Shown: one piece after another, positions 17,029 to 26,535 of the stretch
How the letters are laid out: each line of letters begins with the position of its first letter
Position numbering within the stretch: the stretch's first letter is position 1
NCBI GenBank assembly: GCA_029210815.1
Contig: JARGGB010000015.1
Location: 1 to 50,762, forward strand
Length of the DNA: 50,762 nucleotides
Direction of reading: 5' to 3'
Origin: Candidatus Brevefilum sp.
GTDB lineage: Bacteria; Chloroflexota; Anaerolineae; Anaerolineales; Anaerolineaceae
The notes under the pieces: model-generated
Database searches by the model: none
Told to the model about the DNA's origin: nothing
Seen by the model: the letters and a program-made list of their open reading frames with translations, nothing else
Program-made: the position numbers and the translations under genes

Positions 17029-17992
17029 TTCTGAAGATCCTTTGTGCCGCTGCTTTATCTCGTTCAATTTGGGCGAGAAACGCCTCTACACCTGAAAATT
17101 TCTGTTCATCCCTGATTTTTGCAATAAAAGAAACCTTCATTTCTTCGCCATAGATGTCATCGTTGAAATCAAAGATAAATGTTTCGATGTTGGCAATTTC
17201 CTGGTTTTCAAATGTGGGACGATAACCGACATTGGTAATTCCACGGTAACTTTTGCCTCGCATTTCGATTTGTGTGGCATAAACACCAATGGCAGGGAGT
17301 TTTTTCTTATGCCAATGGGTGATGTTAGCGGTCGGTAATCCTATTCTTGCCCCACGATCAGAACCGTGGCTCACAATGCCAGAAATGGCATAGTATCTGC
17401 CTAACAAGTCAGCAACTTCATCAACTTGCCCCTGGTCCAAAAGCTTGCGAATCTTGGTCGATGAAATATCTTTACTGCCCAATCTGACAGAGGGCAATAC
17501 TTCAAGCTTAAAAGACAGCTTTTTACCAATTTCTTCCAGGACTGGAATGGTGCCCTGCCTGTTCTTACCAAGGGCAAAGTCCTCACCCACAACCAGTGTC
17601 TCAAGGGCAAGATTTTCCTTCAAACCTGTTAAAAATACATCAGAGGTTAGATTCGCAAAGTCCCGGTCAAACTTAAAAGTCAGGACGCGATCGACGCCCA
17701 GACGCAGCAAGTGTGCTTCTTTTTCTTCGGGCGTTGAGAGATAAAAAGATTGTAAATGGGGATTAAAAAAGTCAGAAGGATTGGGAAAAAAAGTAATGAC
17801 AATTAACGGTTTGCCATTAGCATTGGCTTGTTGGACCATTTGTAAAATGATCGCTTGATGCCCAAGATGTACCCCATCGAAGTTGCCAATAGTGATGCAG
17901 GTTTTTTGATAAGGCAAAGGTGTCAGTTCGAAATAATCTATTGTGTTCTGCAAATCGTAGCTGTCTTTCAACATCATCATGATGGTTTTCAT
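17015..17992 (-). CDS. ribF: Bifunctional riboflavin kinase / FAD synthetase
   Basis: 325 residues. The N-terminal nucleotidyltransferase domain has GNFDGVHLGHQ (about 37-47) and, later, ISSTKIRKLL. The C-terminal riboflavin kinase domain has GRYYAISG...GSDRGARIGLPTANI and GVYAT, and the segment ANIETFIFDF. It converts riboflavin to FMN and then FAD. It follows truB after a probable terminator and overlaps the ThyX-like gene. The start at 17992 has no strong SD. The ATG codons at residues 5-7 are alternatives. Confidence 0.95.
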   Translation of the reverse strand: MKTIMMMLKDSYDLQNTIDYFELTPLPYQKTCITIGNFDGVHLGHQAIILQMVQQANANGKPLIVITFFPNPSDFFNPHLQSFYLSTPEEKEAHLLRLGVDRVLTFKFDRDFANLTSDVFLTGLKENLALETLVVGEDFALGKNRQGTIPVLEEIGKKLSFKLEVLPSVRLGSKDISSTKIRKLLDQGQVDEVADLLGRYYAISGIVSHGSDRGARIGLPTANITHWHKKKLPAIGVYATQIEMRGKSYRGITNVGYRPTFENQEIANIETFIFDFNDDIYGEEMKVSFIAKIRDEQKFSGVEAFLAQIERDKAAAQRIFRNDEE

Positions 17993-17995
17993 TCA

Positions 17996-18033
17996 AAAAG
18001 AGCGCCCTCCCTCATTTTAATGAAGAAAGGGCG
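17996..18033 (-). terminator. Terminator between truB and ribF
   Basis: Hairpin CGCCCT...AGGGCG (18003-18033, with a CATT/AATG inner stem) followed on the minus strand by CTCTTTTT. Read-through into ribF is possible because no strong separate promoter is visible. Confidence 0.65.
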
Positions 18034-18064
18034 TTAATATGATCACTTTTTTTGCTGTCCTTGA

Positions 18065-18982
18065 TTAAGTAAAGAATACTTTTCTTGGCTGCCATTCTTT
18101 TTCTTCAGGTAAATATTCAAGCAATGCCACAAGCTCACCCTGTTGACTGATTGCCCTCACCCAGTGATCCGGGTTTTCAGGTTCTTCTTCAACAGGCACA
18201 CGATGGCCATGCCGAACAAGGTCAACTTCTTCAAAGCTCAGTTCCCTTGAAGGCCAATCACTCAATGCCTCAGCTGCAGGGATTAAGTACTTGTACCAAT
18301 CACCGTTATCAAATGCTTCTTCAAGCTTTCGTAACTGAATGGCATCTCTCAGGGCAAATTCACCGCTTTTCGTCCGGCGCAAGCCAACCAGGTGACCACC
18401 GCAGCCTAAAACTTCCCCAAGGTCATTTGCAAGAGACCTGACGTATGTCCCCGAAGAGCAGTAAACATCGATGATCGCCTCAGGGCTGTCCCATTCAAGC
18501 AATTCCAGGTGATAAACATCAATCTCCTTGGCATCCAGCTCAACTTCCTCACCCTTTCGAGCCAGTTCATATGCTTTCTGGCCGTTAATTTTCTTTGCAG
18601 AATATGCAGGAGGCACCTGTTCAACAGTGCCTTCAAAATGGGTAAGGGCTTCTTCAATTTGCTCCTGGGTAATATCAACGGCTTCTCGACGAGTAATCTC
18701 ACCATCGGCATCGTAGGTATCCGTGCTTTCACCCAACCGAATAATCGCCTGGTAACGTTTGTCAGAGGCTGAAACATACTCACTCAGCCTGACTGCCGGA
18801 CCGACCAAAACAACCAGGACGCCCGACGCACGTGGATCAAGGGTTCCTGTATGACCGGCACGCCTGATGCCCGTGCCTCGTCTGACAACCTGAACGACAT
18901 CATGTGATGTCATCCCAACTGGCTTATCAACAACCAGGACCCCTGAGACAGCATTTTTCAAATCAAATTCTTGTTCACTCAT
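18065..18982 (-). CDS. truB: tRNA pseudouridine-55 synthase
   Basis: About 305 residues. Catalytic Asp in GHTGTLDPRASGVL, with KPVGMTSHDVV near the N terminus and YVRSLANDLG in the middle, all typical of TruB. A C-terminal segment of about 70 residues follows (PUA-like region). The ATG at 18982 with GGAAA upstream is chosen. An in-frame TTG at 19000 is an alternative. It lies 31 nt after nrnA in the standard nusA-infB-rbfA-nrnA-truB-ribF order. Confidence 0.95.
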   Translation of the reverse strand: MSEQEFDLKNAVSGVLVVDKPVGMTSHDVVQVVRRGTGIRRAGHTGTLDPRASGVLVVLVGPAVRLSEYVSASDKRYQAIIRLGESTDTYDADGEITRREAVDITQEQIEEALTHFEGTVEQVPPAYSAKKINGQKAYELARKGEEVELDAKEIDVYHLELLEWDSPEAIIDVYCSSGTYVRSLANDLGEVLGCGGHLVGLRRTKSGEFALRDAIQLRKLEEAFDNGDWYKYLIPAAEALSDWPSRELSFEEVDLVRHGHRVPVEEEPENPDHWVRAISQQGELVALLEYLPEEKEWQPRKVFFT

Positions 18983-19013
18983 AGTGTTTCCAAACTCCAA
19001 GATCCTTTATCGA

Positions 19014-19982
19014 TTACCCCTTGGTTGCTTTTTGATGCTCCAATAATTTCTTCGTCTCTATAATAACACGCTTTTTGACCTCTGATAAGGTCCCAGAGAT
19101 GTCAGCACCGGCTGCAGCAGCATGCCCCCCACCGCCAAATTCGAATGCAATACCTGAGACATCCAATCCCGGGTTCGCCCTCCAACTGACTTTGACTTCA
19201 TTCTGCGGCTGCTCGACAAAAATTAATGCAATCTCGGCTTCTTTTACCGAGGAAAGCACGTTCACCAAATCGGCATCATCGTTTCCAGCATACTCGATTT
19301 TTTCCCTGTCAGCAAGGGTTAAACTCGTCCAAACCAATCCATCCTCATGTTCCAAACGGCTTAATCCAGATCCCCAGTATCGAACAGCAGTAAATGGCTT
19401 CATCACCAATTCTTCACGATAAATTTCTGCAAGATCTGCGCCTAAATCCATCAAAGAAGCTGCTTTCCGTAAAAGGTCTGAATTTACATTTGACGTACGG
19501 AAGCCAATGGTATCTCCCACAATTCCTGAAAGTAAACAATTGGCAACCTCGGGAGAGTAGGACAAACCCCAATCTGGCAAATGATCAAATAAGATCGCTG
19601 CTGTTGCAGCCTGTTCCGGTTCAACCACATTATAGGTGCCAAAATCAAGATTGGTCTTATGATGATCAACAACCAGGTCAGGACGTCCATAATCATCCAA
19701 AACGTGCCCAACACGGGTTGGATCAGAGCAATCGACGACGACAACCATATCCACTTTCGCCTGTGCAGACTGTCTGATCAAATCATATTCTGGCAGATAT
19801 TGAAATTTATCTGCGCCATCCTCCAAAACCATCTGCACTTGTTTCCCAGCCTGCTTGAGCGCCAAACCGAGGCCAAGCAAGGATCCAGCAGCATCTGCGT
19901 CCGGTCTCACATGAGAAGCAATCAATATGCGTTCGCTGGATTCTATTTTTTCTTTAATATTTTGATCAATTTCCTTCGTCAT
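19014..19982 (-). CDS. nrnA: DHH-family nanoRNase / pAp phosphatase
   Basis: About 322 residues. DHH phosphoesterase motifs are HVRPDADAAGS, VVVVDCSD, and DHHKTN. The DHHA1 domain ends with FEFGGGGHAAAAG. It degrades short RNA oligomers and dephosphorylates pAp. The start at 19982 is chosen because GAGG lies 6 nt upstream and it overlaps the rbfA stop by 17 nt, a typical coupled arrangement. The longer frame from 20057 would overlap rbfA by more than 90 nt. Confidence 0.94.
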   Translation of the reverse strand: MTKEIDQNIKEKIESSERILIASHVRPDADAAGSLLGLGLALKQAGKQVQMVLEDGADKFQYLPEYDLIRQSAQAKVDMVVVVDCSDPTRVGHVLDDYGRPDLVVDHHKTNLDFGTYNVVEPEQAATAAILFDHLPDWGLSYSPEVANCLLSGIVGDTIGFRTSNVNSDLLRKAASLMDLGADLAEIYREELVMKPFTAVRYWGSGLSRLEHEDGLVWTSLTLADREKIEYAGNDDADLVNVLSSVKEAEIALIFVEQPQNEVKVSWRANPGLDVSGIAFEFGGGGHAAAAGADISGTLSEVKKRVIIETKKLLEHQKATKG

Positions 19983-20385
19983 CCACATCCTCAACGATTT
20001 CTTCAATGTCTTCGGCAGCATTATCTGCTTGCTCTTCGCGCGCATCGCGGATCTCATTCAACAGCTCTTCAACCCGTTCTGCCCTTTCGGGTGTATCATC
20101 CCAGTAAAATCTCAACCGTGGCATGACACGCAGCTCAACTTCCTGGCTGAGGTTATAGCGAATAAAACCAGCTGCATTTCGCAAGCCTTCTAAAATCTCT
20201 TCGGCTTCTGGTTCACCAGCCAATGAGGATACGTAGATATTCGCATAATCCAATTCACGATCAATGGTCACATCAGTAATATAAACACCTTCAACCCTCG
20301 GATCGTTAACCCGGTTTTCCAGGATCTCAGTTAATACTTTTTGAATTTGTTCTTGAATTCTTTTTAATCGGATATTTGATGGCAT
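19966..20385 (-). CDS. rbfA: Ribosome-binding factor A
   Basis: 139 residues. KH-type fold with RIQEQIQKVLTEIL, NDPRVEGVYITDVTIDRELDYANIYVS and the C-terminal LRFYWDDTPERAERVEELL, as in RbfA. It acts in 16S rRNA 5'-end and 30S maturation. The last ~25 residues are an acidic extension (EDIEEIVEDVDDE). SD AGGAGA upstream. It sits between infB and nrnA. Confidence 0.95.
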   Translation of the reverse strand: MPSNIRLKRIQEQIQKVLTEILENRVNDPRVEGVYITDVTIDRELDYANIYVSSLAGEPEAEEILEGLRNAAGFIRYNLSQEVELRVMPRLRFYWDDTPERAERVEELLNEIRDAREEQADNAAEDIEEIVEDVDDEGN

Positions 20386-20407
20386 ACTATTTCTTTCTCC
20401 TGATTAT

Positions 20408-22195
20408 TTAACGAGACTGCTCTTCAATAACAAAGCACTCGAGCAAATCTCCCTCTTCAAACTCATGAAATTGTTTTAATGCAATACCGCATTCAAACCC
20501 TTCGCGTACCTCACGCACGTCATCTTTGCCGCGCTTCAAAGAACCAATTTCACCTTCGAAAACGACATTCTTGTTGCGAATTACACGAATCTTGCCGTTT
20601 CGTCGAATTTCGCCGTCGATAACACGGCATCCGGCTGCAACTTTAAAGCGGGAAACCGCAAAGATTGCAAGCACTTTAGCTGATCCAACGGTACGCTCAA
20701 CCAGTTCCGGCTCGAGCATACCCTTGAGTGCTTTTTCAACGTCTTCAATCAAGCGATAAATAATGGTATACAAACGTACCGAAACGCCTTCTGTTTCTGC
20801 CAGGCGTTTTGCAGCATTATCAGCATCCACAGCAAAGCCGATCACAATCGCATCCGAAGCAGCTGCCAGCATAACGTCACTCTCAGTGATGTTGCCGGTT
20901 TCCTGGTGTAAGACATTCATGGACACTTCTGATTGTTTCTCGCCAAGTTCTTTAAGGGAGTTGACAATCGGTTCAAGGGAGCCCTGAACATCCGCTTTTA
21001 CAATCAAACGCAGTTCTTGTTCTTCACCCGCCTGAAGGCGCTCAAACAGGTCTTCCAGTGTTGCACGTGGTGCAAAACTTTGCTGTTCTTCGTTGGCTTC
21101 GATATCTTCAACAATCGCGCGTGCTTCCTTTTCAGATTCAACCACCCTGAAAATATCACCGGCACGGGGAACGTCGTTCAGCCCCATGACTGCAATTGGT
21201 GTTGATGGACCTGCTTTCTTAATCGGTTTACCACGAAAATCAAACATGGCTTTAATTCGACCATGTGCTTTACCAGCCAGGATGGTATCCCCTACCTCAA
21301 TCGTCCCATTTTGCAAAAGCAAAGTCGCCATCGTCCCACGGAATTTATCTAACTCCGCTTCAACAACCGTGCCAAAGACTTCACCCTTAGGATTGGCTTT
21401 AATTTCCTTATTATCAGCAACCAGCAAAATTGCTTCCATCAAGTCATCCAGACCCTGCATTTTTGTTGCAGAGACAGGCACGATAATCGTATCCCCATCC
21501 CATTCATCGGGCACGAGGTCAATTTCTGCGAGCTGCTTTTTAGCCATTTCAGGGTTAGCAGATGGCAAGTCCATCTTGTTTAAAGCCACAACGATCGGAA
21601 CTCTTGCAGCTTTGGCGTGGTTTGCAGCTTCACGGGTTTGCGGCATCACGCCGTCATCCGCAGCAACAACCAGCACGACAATATCTGCACCCTGTGCACC
21701 TCTTGCCCGCATTGAAGTAAAAGCTGCGTGGCCAGGTGTGTCAAGAAAGGTGATCTTGCGTCCATTGTGCTCAATCTGGTAAGCACCGATATGCTGGGTG
21801 ATCCCACCCTCTTCACCACCAGCGACGTTTGTCTTTCGTATGGCATCTAAAAGGCTGGTTTTGCCGTGGTCAACATGCCCCAACATTGTCACAACTGGCG
21901 GTCTGGCCTGTAAATCTTCTTCCTTTTCATCAGCAATCACCCGACGCCACAAAGGGATCTCGCCCTTTTCTTCCGGAGTTTCTTCTTCAATTTGAAGGAG
22001 TTCGGGTTCAAATCCCAATTCGCTGGCGACGACGGCAGCAGTATCAAAATCTACATTTTGATTAATGCTCGCCATAACGCCATTAGCCATCAAGACCTTA
22101 ATGACCTGAATGGGACTGGCGTCCATTTTTTCAGCCAGTTCCCTCACACCTATGCTGTAGGGCAAAATAATTTTCTTAATATCGTTATCGCTCAT
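20408..22195 (-). CDS. infB: Translation initiation factor IF-2 (short form)
   Basis: 595 residues. A short IF2_N-like module ([32 protein letters not shown]) is followed directly by the GTPase domain with [17 protein letters not shown] and NKMDL, and by domains II to IV. It lacks the long variable N-terminal region of enterobacterial IF-2. It places fMet-tRNA on the 30S subunit. The ATG has GGAGG upstream, and it lies about 100 nt after rnpM. Confidence 0.97.
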   Translation of the reverse strand: MSDNDIKKIILPYSIGVRELAEKMDASPIQVIKVLMANGVMASINQNVDFDTAAVVASELGFEPELLQIEEETPEEKGEIPLWRRVIADEKEEDLQARPPVVTMLGHVDHGKTSLLDAIRKTNVAGGEEGGITQHIGAYQIEHNGRKITFLDTPGHAAFTSMRARGAQGADIVVLVVAADDGVMPQTREAANHAKAARVPIVVALNKMDLPSANPEMAKKQLAEIDLVPDEWDGDTIIVPVSATKMQGLDDLMEAILLVADNKEIKANPKGEVFGTVVEAELDKFRGTMATLLLQNGTIEVGDTILAGKAHGRIKAMFDFRGKPIKKAGPSTPIAVMGLNDVPRAGDIFRVVESEKEARAIVEDIEANEEQQSFAPRATLEDLFERLQAGEEQELRLIVKADVQGSLEPIVNSLKELGEKQSEVSMNVLHQETGNITESDVMLAAASDAIVIGFAVDADNAAKRLAETEGVSVRLYTIIYRLIEDVEKALKGMLEPELVERTVGSAKVLAIFAVSRFKVAAGCRVIDGEIRRNGKIRVIRNKNVVFEGEIGSLKRGKDDVREVREGFECGIALKQFHEFEEGDLLECFVIEEQSR

Positions 22196-22296
22196 ATAAA
22201 ACCTCCATTAGTATTCCCCTACCCCAATTTCACCGGTCAAGATAAAAATGCGGCCAAAATATTATTCTTGCTGATGAGCGATTAGATGATTTTAAT

Positions 22297-22623
22297 TCAT
22301 CTTGACGATTCCTCTGCCCCCGGTTGAACCAGCTCTTCGTCAGGAAGTTGATTTTCCATAAAGGTTCGTAAACCTTCTTTTTCCTGATCTGTCAGCCTGG
22401 TCCTCAGTGCATAGTCAAGTGCGCCATTGATTCCGCGCAACCAGCAAGATCGTTTGTCGTGTAAATATGCTCCCCTGCCATGCGCCTTGCCGGTGGTGTC
22501 TACCTTAACACCCTCTGGCCCATTGACAATTCTGATCATTGAGCGTTTTGACAGGACTTCTCTGCAGCCAACACATGTCCGCCTTGGGACATGCTTACTT
22601 CGACGCTTTGGTTTTTTGACCAT
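22297..22623 (-). CDS. rnpM: YlxR-family RNA-binding protein (RnpM type)
   Basis: 108 residues. The family core is RRTCVGCREVLSKRSMIRIV (C17 and C20) and GRGAYLHDKRSCW. It lies between nusA and infB as in most bacteria. In Bacillus the homologue modulates RNase P. The C-terminal ~30 residues are acidic and not part of the core. Basic N terminus MVKKPKRRSK. Confidence 0.9.
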   Translation of the reverse strand: MVKKPKRRSKHVPRRTCVGCREVLSKRSMIRIVNGPEGVKVDTTGKAHGRGAYLHDKRSCWLRGINGALDYALRTRLTDQEKEGLRTFMENQLPDEELVQPGAEESSR

Positions 22624-22656
22624 CTAATCGCTACTCATGTATTAATTTTTTAAAAT

Positions 22657-24549
22657 TTACCAATCTTCCCAATTATCAATATCTTCTCGAGGTGGTCGTG
22701 GTTTCTTCCGCTTCTTCTTCTTATCGGGCTTTGCATGATCCTCTTCTTCTGTTTCTTCAAATTGGGCAGGTGCAGGTTCGTAATACCCGTATTTTGATGC
22801 ATCATACGTGAAGAGTTTGTCGAAATCTTCTTCTTCCTCGTCTTCTTCTTTTTTAACTGGTTGTTTCTTGACTGGCTTGGGAGCTTCTTCAATGACCTCT
22901 TCCACAGGTTCTTCTTCGACAACCGCTTCAAGGGGTTCTTTAATTTCCTCAGCTGGCAATTCTTCAACAGCCTCTTCAATCACTGCCTGATCTGCCGGTT
23001 CTTCTACTGGCTGTACCACTTCCTCAGCTTCGACAGCAATTAGTTCTTCCGGTGAGACGCGCAAAGCATCGGTCAATTCAGATATTTCCTCAAAGGATTT
23101 TGGACCAATGCCGTTCAATGCAAGGATTTTATCTGAATCAAGCCGCATTTGCAGCACGAGATCACCCAGGGTATCAATGCCTGCTTCCTGCAGGATGAAA
23201 AGGATGTGTTCCTTCAAGTCCACATCAAGAATGTCAATTTCAAAGGTCAATTCAGGAACTGTAGCCAGGGCTTCTTCATAACGTCGTTGTTCTTCAATGT
23301 CCTCTTCGCGTCGTTTCTTTTCGACCCGTTTTTCCACACGGTCGATGAATTTGGCCATGAAGTCATAATCTTCAGGAGGCAGCGGTCGCCCTTCTGCTTT
23401 CTTTTCAAGCATGACGACAATTTTCTCCATTGCCTCAGCTTCACGAGCTGCCATTTCCAAGTATTGCGGATCTTCATGTAATTTCTTGAGGGATTCACCC
23501 GCCGCTTCAACCTGGCTCTTGATATCAATTCGCCAGCCTGTTAATTTGGCAGCCAACCGGGCATTTTGACCGTCTCGCCCAATTGCAAGTGAAAGCTGAT
23601 CTTCTGGAACGACGACGGTCGCTGTTCTTCCATCTTCCTCAGTTTCAGACAAATAAACGCCAACCACTCGAGCCGGGCTGATTGCTTTGGCAATGAAAGC
23701 CGCAGCATCATTGCTCCATTCAATCACATCAATTTTTTCATCGCTCAACTCACGGACAATTGCCTGAATACGAACACCGCGCACACCCACACAGGCGCCA
23801 ACAGGGTCAATGCCCTGCTGTGTTGCGGAGACAGCAACTTTTGCCCGCTGACCGGGCTCACGGGCGATTGATCTAATTTCAACAACGCCGTGATAAATTT
23901 CAGGGACTTCGTTTTCCAACAAACGACGGAGGAATTTGCGGTGCGCACGAGAAAGATAGATCATCGGGCCGCGGCCGCTTTCTTTTACATCATAAATTAA
24001 GCAGCGGATGCGGTCATGAACGCGTAATCGCTCTCGTGGGATCATGTCCTTGCGAAGCATGGTGCCTTCAGCTTTTTTATCCAGACCAATGGTTGCACCA
24101 CGGCCGCTGATCGCCTGCACAACACCACTGACGATCTCGCCCACTTGCTTGGCGAAATATTCATACTGGATCTCGCGCTCTGCTTCACGAATTCGCTGTT
24201 GAATGACCTGGCGTGCTGTTTGTGCAGCAACACGCCCAAAATCTTCGGGGGTCGTATCCACAACAACCATGTCACCAAGTTCTGCTTCAGGTTCTACCTT
24301 TTGTGCTTCACTTAACAAAACTTCGGTTTGCTCATTTTGAACATCTTCAACAACTTCTTTTTCCGCGAATATCCGTACATCCCCTGAATCCAGATCAACT
24401 TTTGCTTCAACAAACTGCGCGTTAGAAGTATTAACAGCCCTGCGATAGGCTGAAACCATTGCTGATTCAAGCGCGTCCAGAATCACATCTCTGGATAGTT
24501 GTCGATCCTCAACAACTTCATTAAATGCCAGCGCAAATTCACTTTTCAT
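22657..24549 (-). CDS. nusA: Transcription termination/antitermination factor NusA with a charged C-terminal extension
   Basis: 630 residues. N-terminal RNAP-binding domain, S1 domain around VSGVVQAISGRGATIGLD, then two KH domains with DPVGACVGVRGVRIQAIVREL and LAIGRDGQNARLAAKLTGWRI. A helix-hairpin-helix segment follows near 455-500 (ILQEAGIDTLGDLVLQ...ILALNGIGPKS). The last ~130 residues are a low-complexity Glu/Val/Pro tail ending KKKKRKKPRPPREDIDNWEDW, an extension not essential to the family. It is first gene of the cluster, with a clear promoter upstream. rimP, which normally precedes nusA, is absent. Confidence 0.96.
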   Translation of the reverse strand: MKSEFALAFNEVVEDRQLSRDVILDALESAMVSAYRRAVNTSNAQFVEAKVDLDSGDVRIFAEKEVVEDVQNEQTEVLLSEAQKVEPEAELGDMVVVDTTPEDFGRVAAQTARQVIQQRIREAEREIQYEYFAKQVGEIVSGVVQAISGRGATIGLDKKAEGTMLRKDMIPRERLRVHDRIRCLIYDVKESGRGPMIYLSRAHRKFLRRLLENEVPEIYHGVVEIRSIAREPGQRAKVAVSATQQGIDPVGACVGVRGVRIQAIVRELSDEKIDVIEWSNDAAAFIAKAISPARVVGVYLSETEEDGRTATVVVPEDQLSLAIGRDGQNARLAAKLTGWRIDIKSQVEAAGESLKKLHEDPQYLEMAAREAEAMEKIVVMLEKKAEGRPLPPEDYDFMAKFIDRVEKRVEKKRREEDIEEQRRYEEALATVPELTFEIDILDVDLKEHILFILQEAGIDTLGDLVLQMRLDSDKILALNGIGPKSFEEISELTDALRVSPEELIAVEAEEVVQPVEEPADQAVIEEAVEELPAEEIKEPLEAVVEEEPVEEVIEEAPKPVKKQPVKKEEDEEEEDFDKLFTYDASKYGYYEPAPAQFEETEEEDHAKPDKKKKRKKPRPPREDIDNWEDW

Positions 24550-24595
24550 GTTTCCACTTACTCCAAATAACTAACAAAACTTGCTTGATACAAAG

Positions 24596-24618
24596 AAAAG
24601 TGGGGGGAACCCACTTTT
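24596..24618 (-). promoter_or_regulatory. Hairpin in the nusA leader (possible attenuator)
   Basis: AAAAGTGGG (24596-24604) pairs with CCCACTTTT (24610-24618), giving a 9-bp stem with a short loop. It lies between the promoter and the nusA start and is followed on the minus strand by TTTTCTTTG. It could act as a leaky terminator or attenuator of the operon (inference). Confidence 0.5.
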
Positions 24619-24667
24619 CGACGTAAAGGGTATGAAAAATAAGCCGGGGCTTATCAACTCACCTGTG

Positions 24668-24696
24668 ATTTTAGCACATATCAAGGGGAGGTGCAA
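24668..24696 (-). promoter_or_regulatory. Sigma-70 promoter of the nusA operon
   Basis: TTGCAC (24696-24691), 17-bp spacer, TAAAAT (24673-24668), minus strand. Expected start near 24661, giving a ~110-nt leader. Confidence 0.8.
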
Positions 24697-24829
24697 GGGA
24701 ATTAATGGTCTGCCAAACAAGTATTTTGTTTTTTTATCTTTGAAAACTTGTAGACAAAAATACTAAATGAACTCAATGGAGATATCAAATAAGTATTCGG
24801 ATTGATTTTGCGAAGAGACAATAATCTAC

Positions 24830-24863
24830 TATAATTTAATCGAAATAGGATTCGAGCGGAGGA
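24830..24863 (+). promoter_or_regulatory. -10 element and SD of the GH13 gene
   Basis: TATAAT at 24830-24835 without a convincing -35 at 17 bp (TTGATT lies 22 bp upstream). GGAGG lies about 8 nt before the ATG at 24870. Confidence 0.5.
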
Positions 24864-24869
24864 CGAATA

Positions 24870-26450
24870 ATGACAGATGAATTCTTGTGGTGGCGTGATG
24901 GTATCATTTACCAAATTTATCCACGTTCTTTTATGGATGCAAATGATGATGGCATCGGTGACCTGAAAGGGATCATCAGCCGGCTCGATTATTTGGAAGA
25001 CCTTGGAATCGATGCCATTTGGCTGTCACCAATATTTCCTTCCCCTGACATTGATTTCGGCTATGACGTGGCAAATTATAAGGATATCGATCCAAAATTT
25101 GGTACGATGGATGATTTTTCCCATTTGATTGCAGAAGCAAAACGCAGAAAGATCCACATCATCCTGGATTTAGTACTCAACCATACCTCGGATCAACATC
25201 CCTGGTTCCTTGAATCAAAAAAATCGAAGGATAACCCCTATCACGATTGGTATCTCTGGCAGGACCCCAAACCAAACGGTGACCCGCCCAATAACTGGCA
25301 GGCAATCTTTGGTGGACCAGCCTGGAAGTATGATCCCGACCTGGGACAGTATTACTACCACATGTTCTACAAAGAACAACCTGATCTAAACTGGCGAAAC
25401 CCGAAAGTTCGTCAGGAAATGCTGGATGTTTTCCGGTTCTGGCTTGACAAAGGTGTTGACGGCTTCCGGCTTGATGTCTTTAATGCCTACTTCAAAGACC
25501 CGGCATTCAAAGATAACCCGCCGAAATTTGGCATCCGTGCTTTTGACCGCCAGGAGCACATCTATGATGTCAGCCAACCGGAAATGATGCCCTTATTGAA
25601 GGACATTCGCGAAATTTTAGATCAATACGATCATACATATGTCGTTGGCGAAACCTTCCTGGCAGATACAACACGAACAGCCAATTACTGCGGGGATGAC
25701 AAACTTCACGCCGCCTTTAACTTTAAATTTGCAGAAAATCGCTGGCATCCCAAACGATTCTTAACCTCATTAACTGAATGGTATCAATCCTTATCAGGCA
25801 ATGCTTGGCCAAATAATTTTCTCAGCAACCATGATATGACCCGCACTGCATCTCGCTATTGCTTTGGTGAGGACGACAGGCGGGCGAAAATTGCTGCTGC
25901 AATGCTTCTGACAGTAAAAGGTACACCTTTCATGTATTATGGTGAAGAAATCGGTATGCGGGACATTCCCATTCGAAAGAAATCTGATATAAAAGACCCC
26001 ATCGGTAAAACTTTTTGGCCTGTTTTCAAAGGGCGTGACGGCTGCCGCGCCCCCATGCAGTGGAATGATGAAGAAAATGGCGGTTTTTCCAAAACAGAAC
26101 CCTGGCTGCCAGTCCATGCAAATTTCATTGAAAGAAATGTCGAAAATCAATCAGCAAACCCGGATTCGATTCTGAACTTTGTAAAAAACATCATTCAAAT
26201 CCGGAAAAATGAACCCGCTTTACAACATGGGGATTTCACCCCAACAATTAAAGATCCCAGGCATCTCCTCGCCTTTACCCGGGTCTTTGGCGAAGACAAA
26301 ATATTCGTGATTTTAAATTTTTCCAGTCGTGAGCTAACCTATCAACTGCCCGATGGCGACTGGGTTTCGTTATTTGATAACCAGACAACAGAAAGTGAAT
26401 TATTGAAGATTAATCCGTATCAAGTTCAAATTCTCAAACTTAAAGACTGA
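24870..26450 (+). CDS. GH13 alpha-glucosidase (oligo-1,6-glucosidase type)
   Basis: 526 residues. (beta/alpha)8 GH13 enzyme with region I DLVLNHTSD, nucleophile D202 in GFRLDVFN, acid/base E261 in VVGETF and stabiliser D322 in LSNHDMTR. It starts WWRDGIIYQIYPRSF and has the CRAPMQW motif typical of exo-acting alpha-glucosidases. No signal peptide, so cytoplasmic hydrolysis of short maltose- or isomaltose-type oligosaccharides is likely. The sub-specificity (GH13_23, _30 or _31) cannot be fixed by eye. No transporter gene is adjacent. Confidence 0.93.
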   Translation: MTDEFLWWRDGIIYQIYPRSFMDANDDGIGDLKGIISRLDYLEDLGIDAIWLSPIFPSPDIDFGYDVANYKDIDPKFGTMDDFSHLIAEAKRRKIHIILDLVLNHTSDQHPWFLESKKSKDNPYHDWYLWQDPKPNGDPPNNWQAIFGGPAWKYDPDLGQYYYHMFYKEQPDLNWRNPKVRQEMLDVFRFWLDKGVDGFRLDVFNAYFKDPAFKDNPPKFGIRAFDRQEHIYDVSQPEMMPLLKDIREILDQYDHTYVVGETFLADTTRTANYCGDDKLHAAFNFKFAENRWHPKRFLTSLTEWYQSLSGNAWPNNFLSNHDMTRTASRYCFGEDDRRAKIAAAMLLTVKGTPFMYYGEEIGMRDIPIRKKSDIKDPIGKTFWPVFKGRDGCRAPMQWNDEENGGFSKTEPWLPVHANFIERNVENQSANPDSILNFVKNIIQIRKNEPALQHGDFTPTIKDPRHLLAFTRVFGEDKIFVILNFSSRELTYQLPDGDWVSLFDNQTTESELLKINPYQVQILKLKD

Positions 26451-26535
26451 AATCAAGAAAGTTCGCCTTTAAACGAGTACAATCGAGAAAAGCATCACAC
26501 ACGCATCTGAAGCTCGATTTAAAAAGAAAGTTTCG

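Noticed and set aside
19982-20057. Longer N-terminus for nrnA starting at 20057
   Set aside because: It would overlap rbfA by over 90 nt, has no good SD, and the start at 19982 has GAGG in place.
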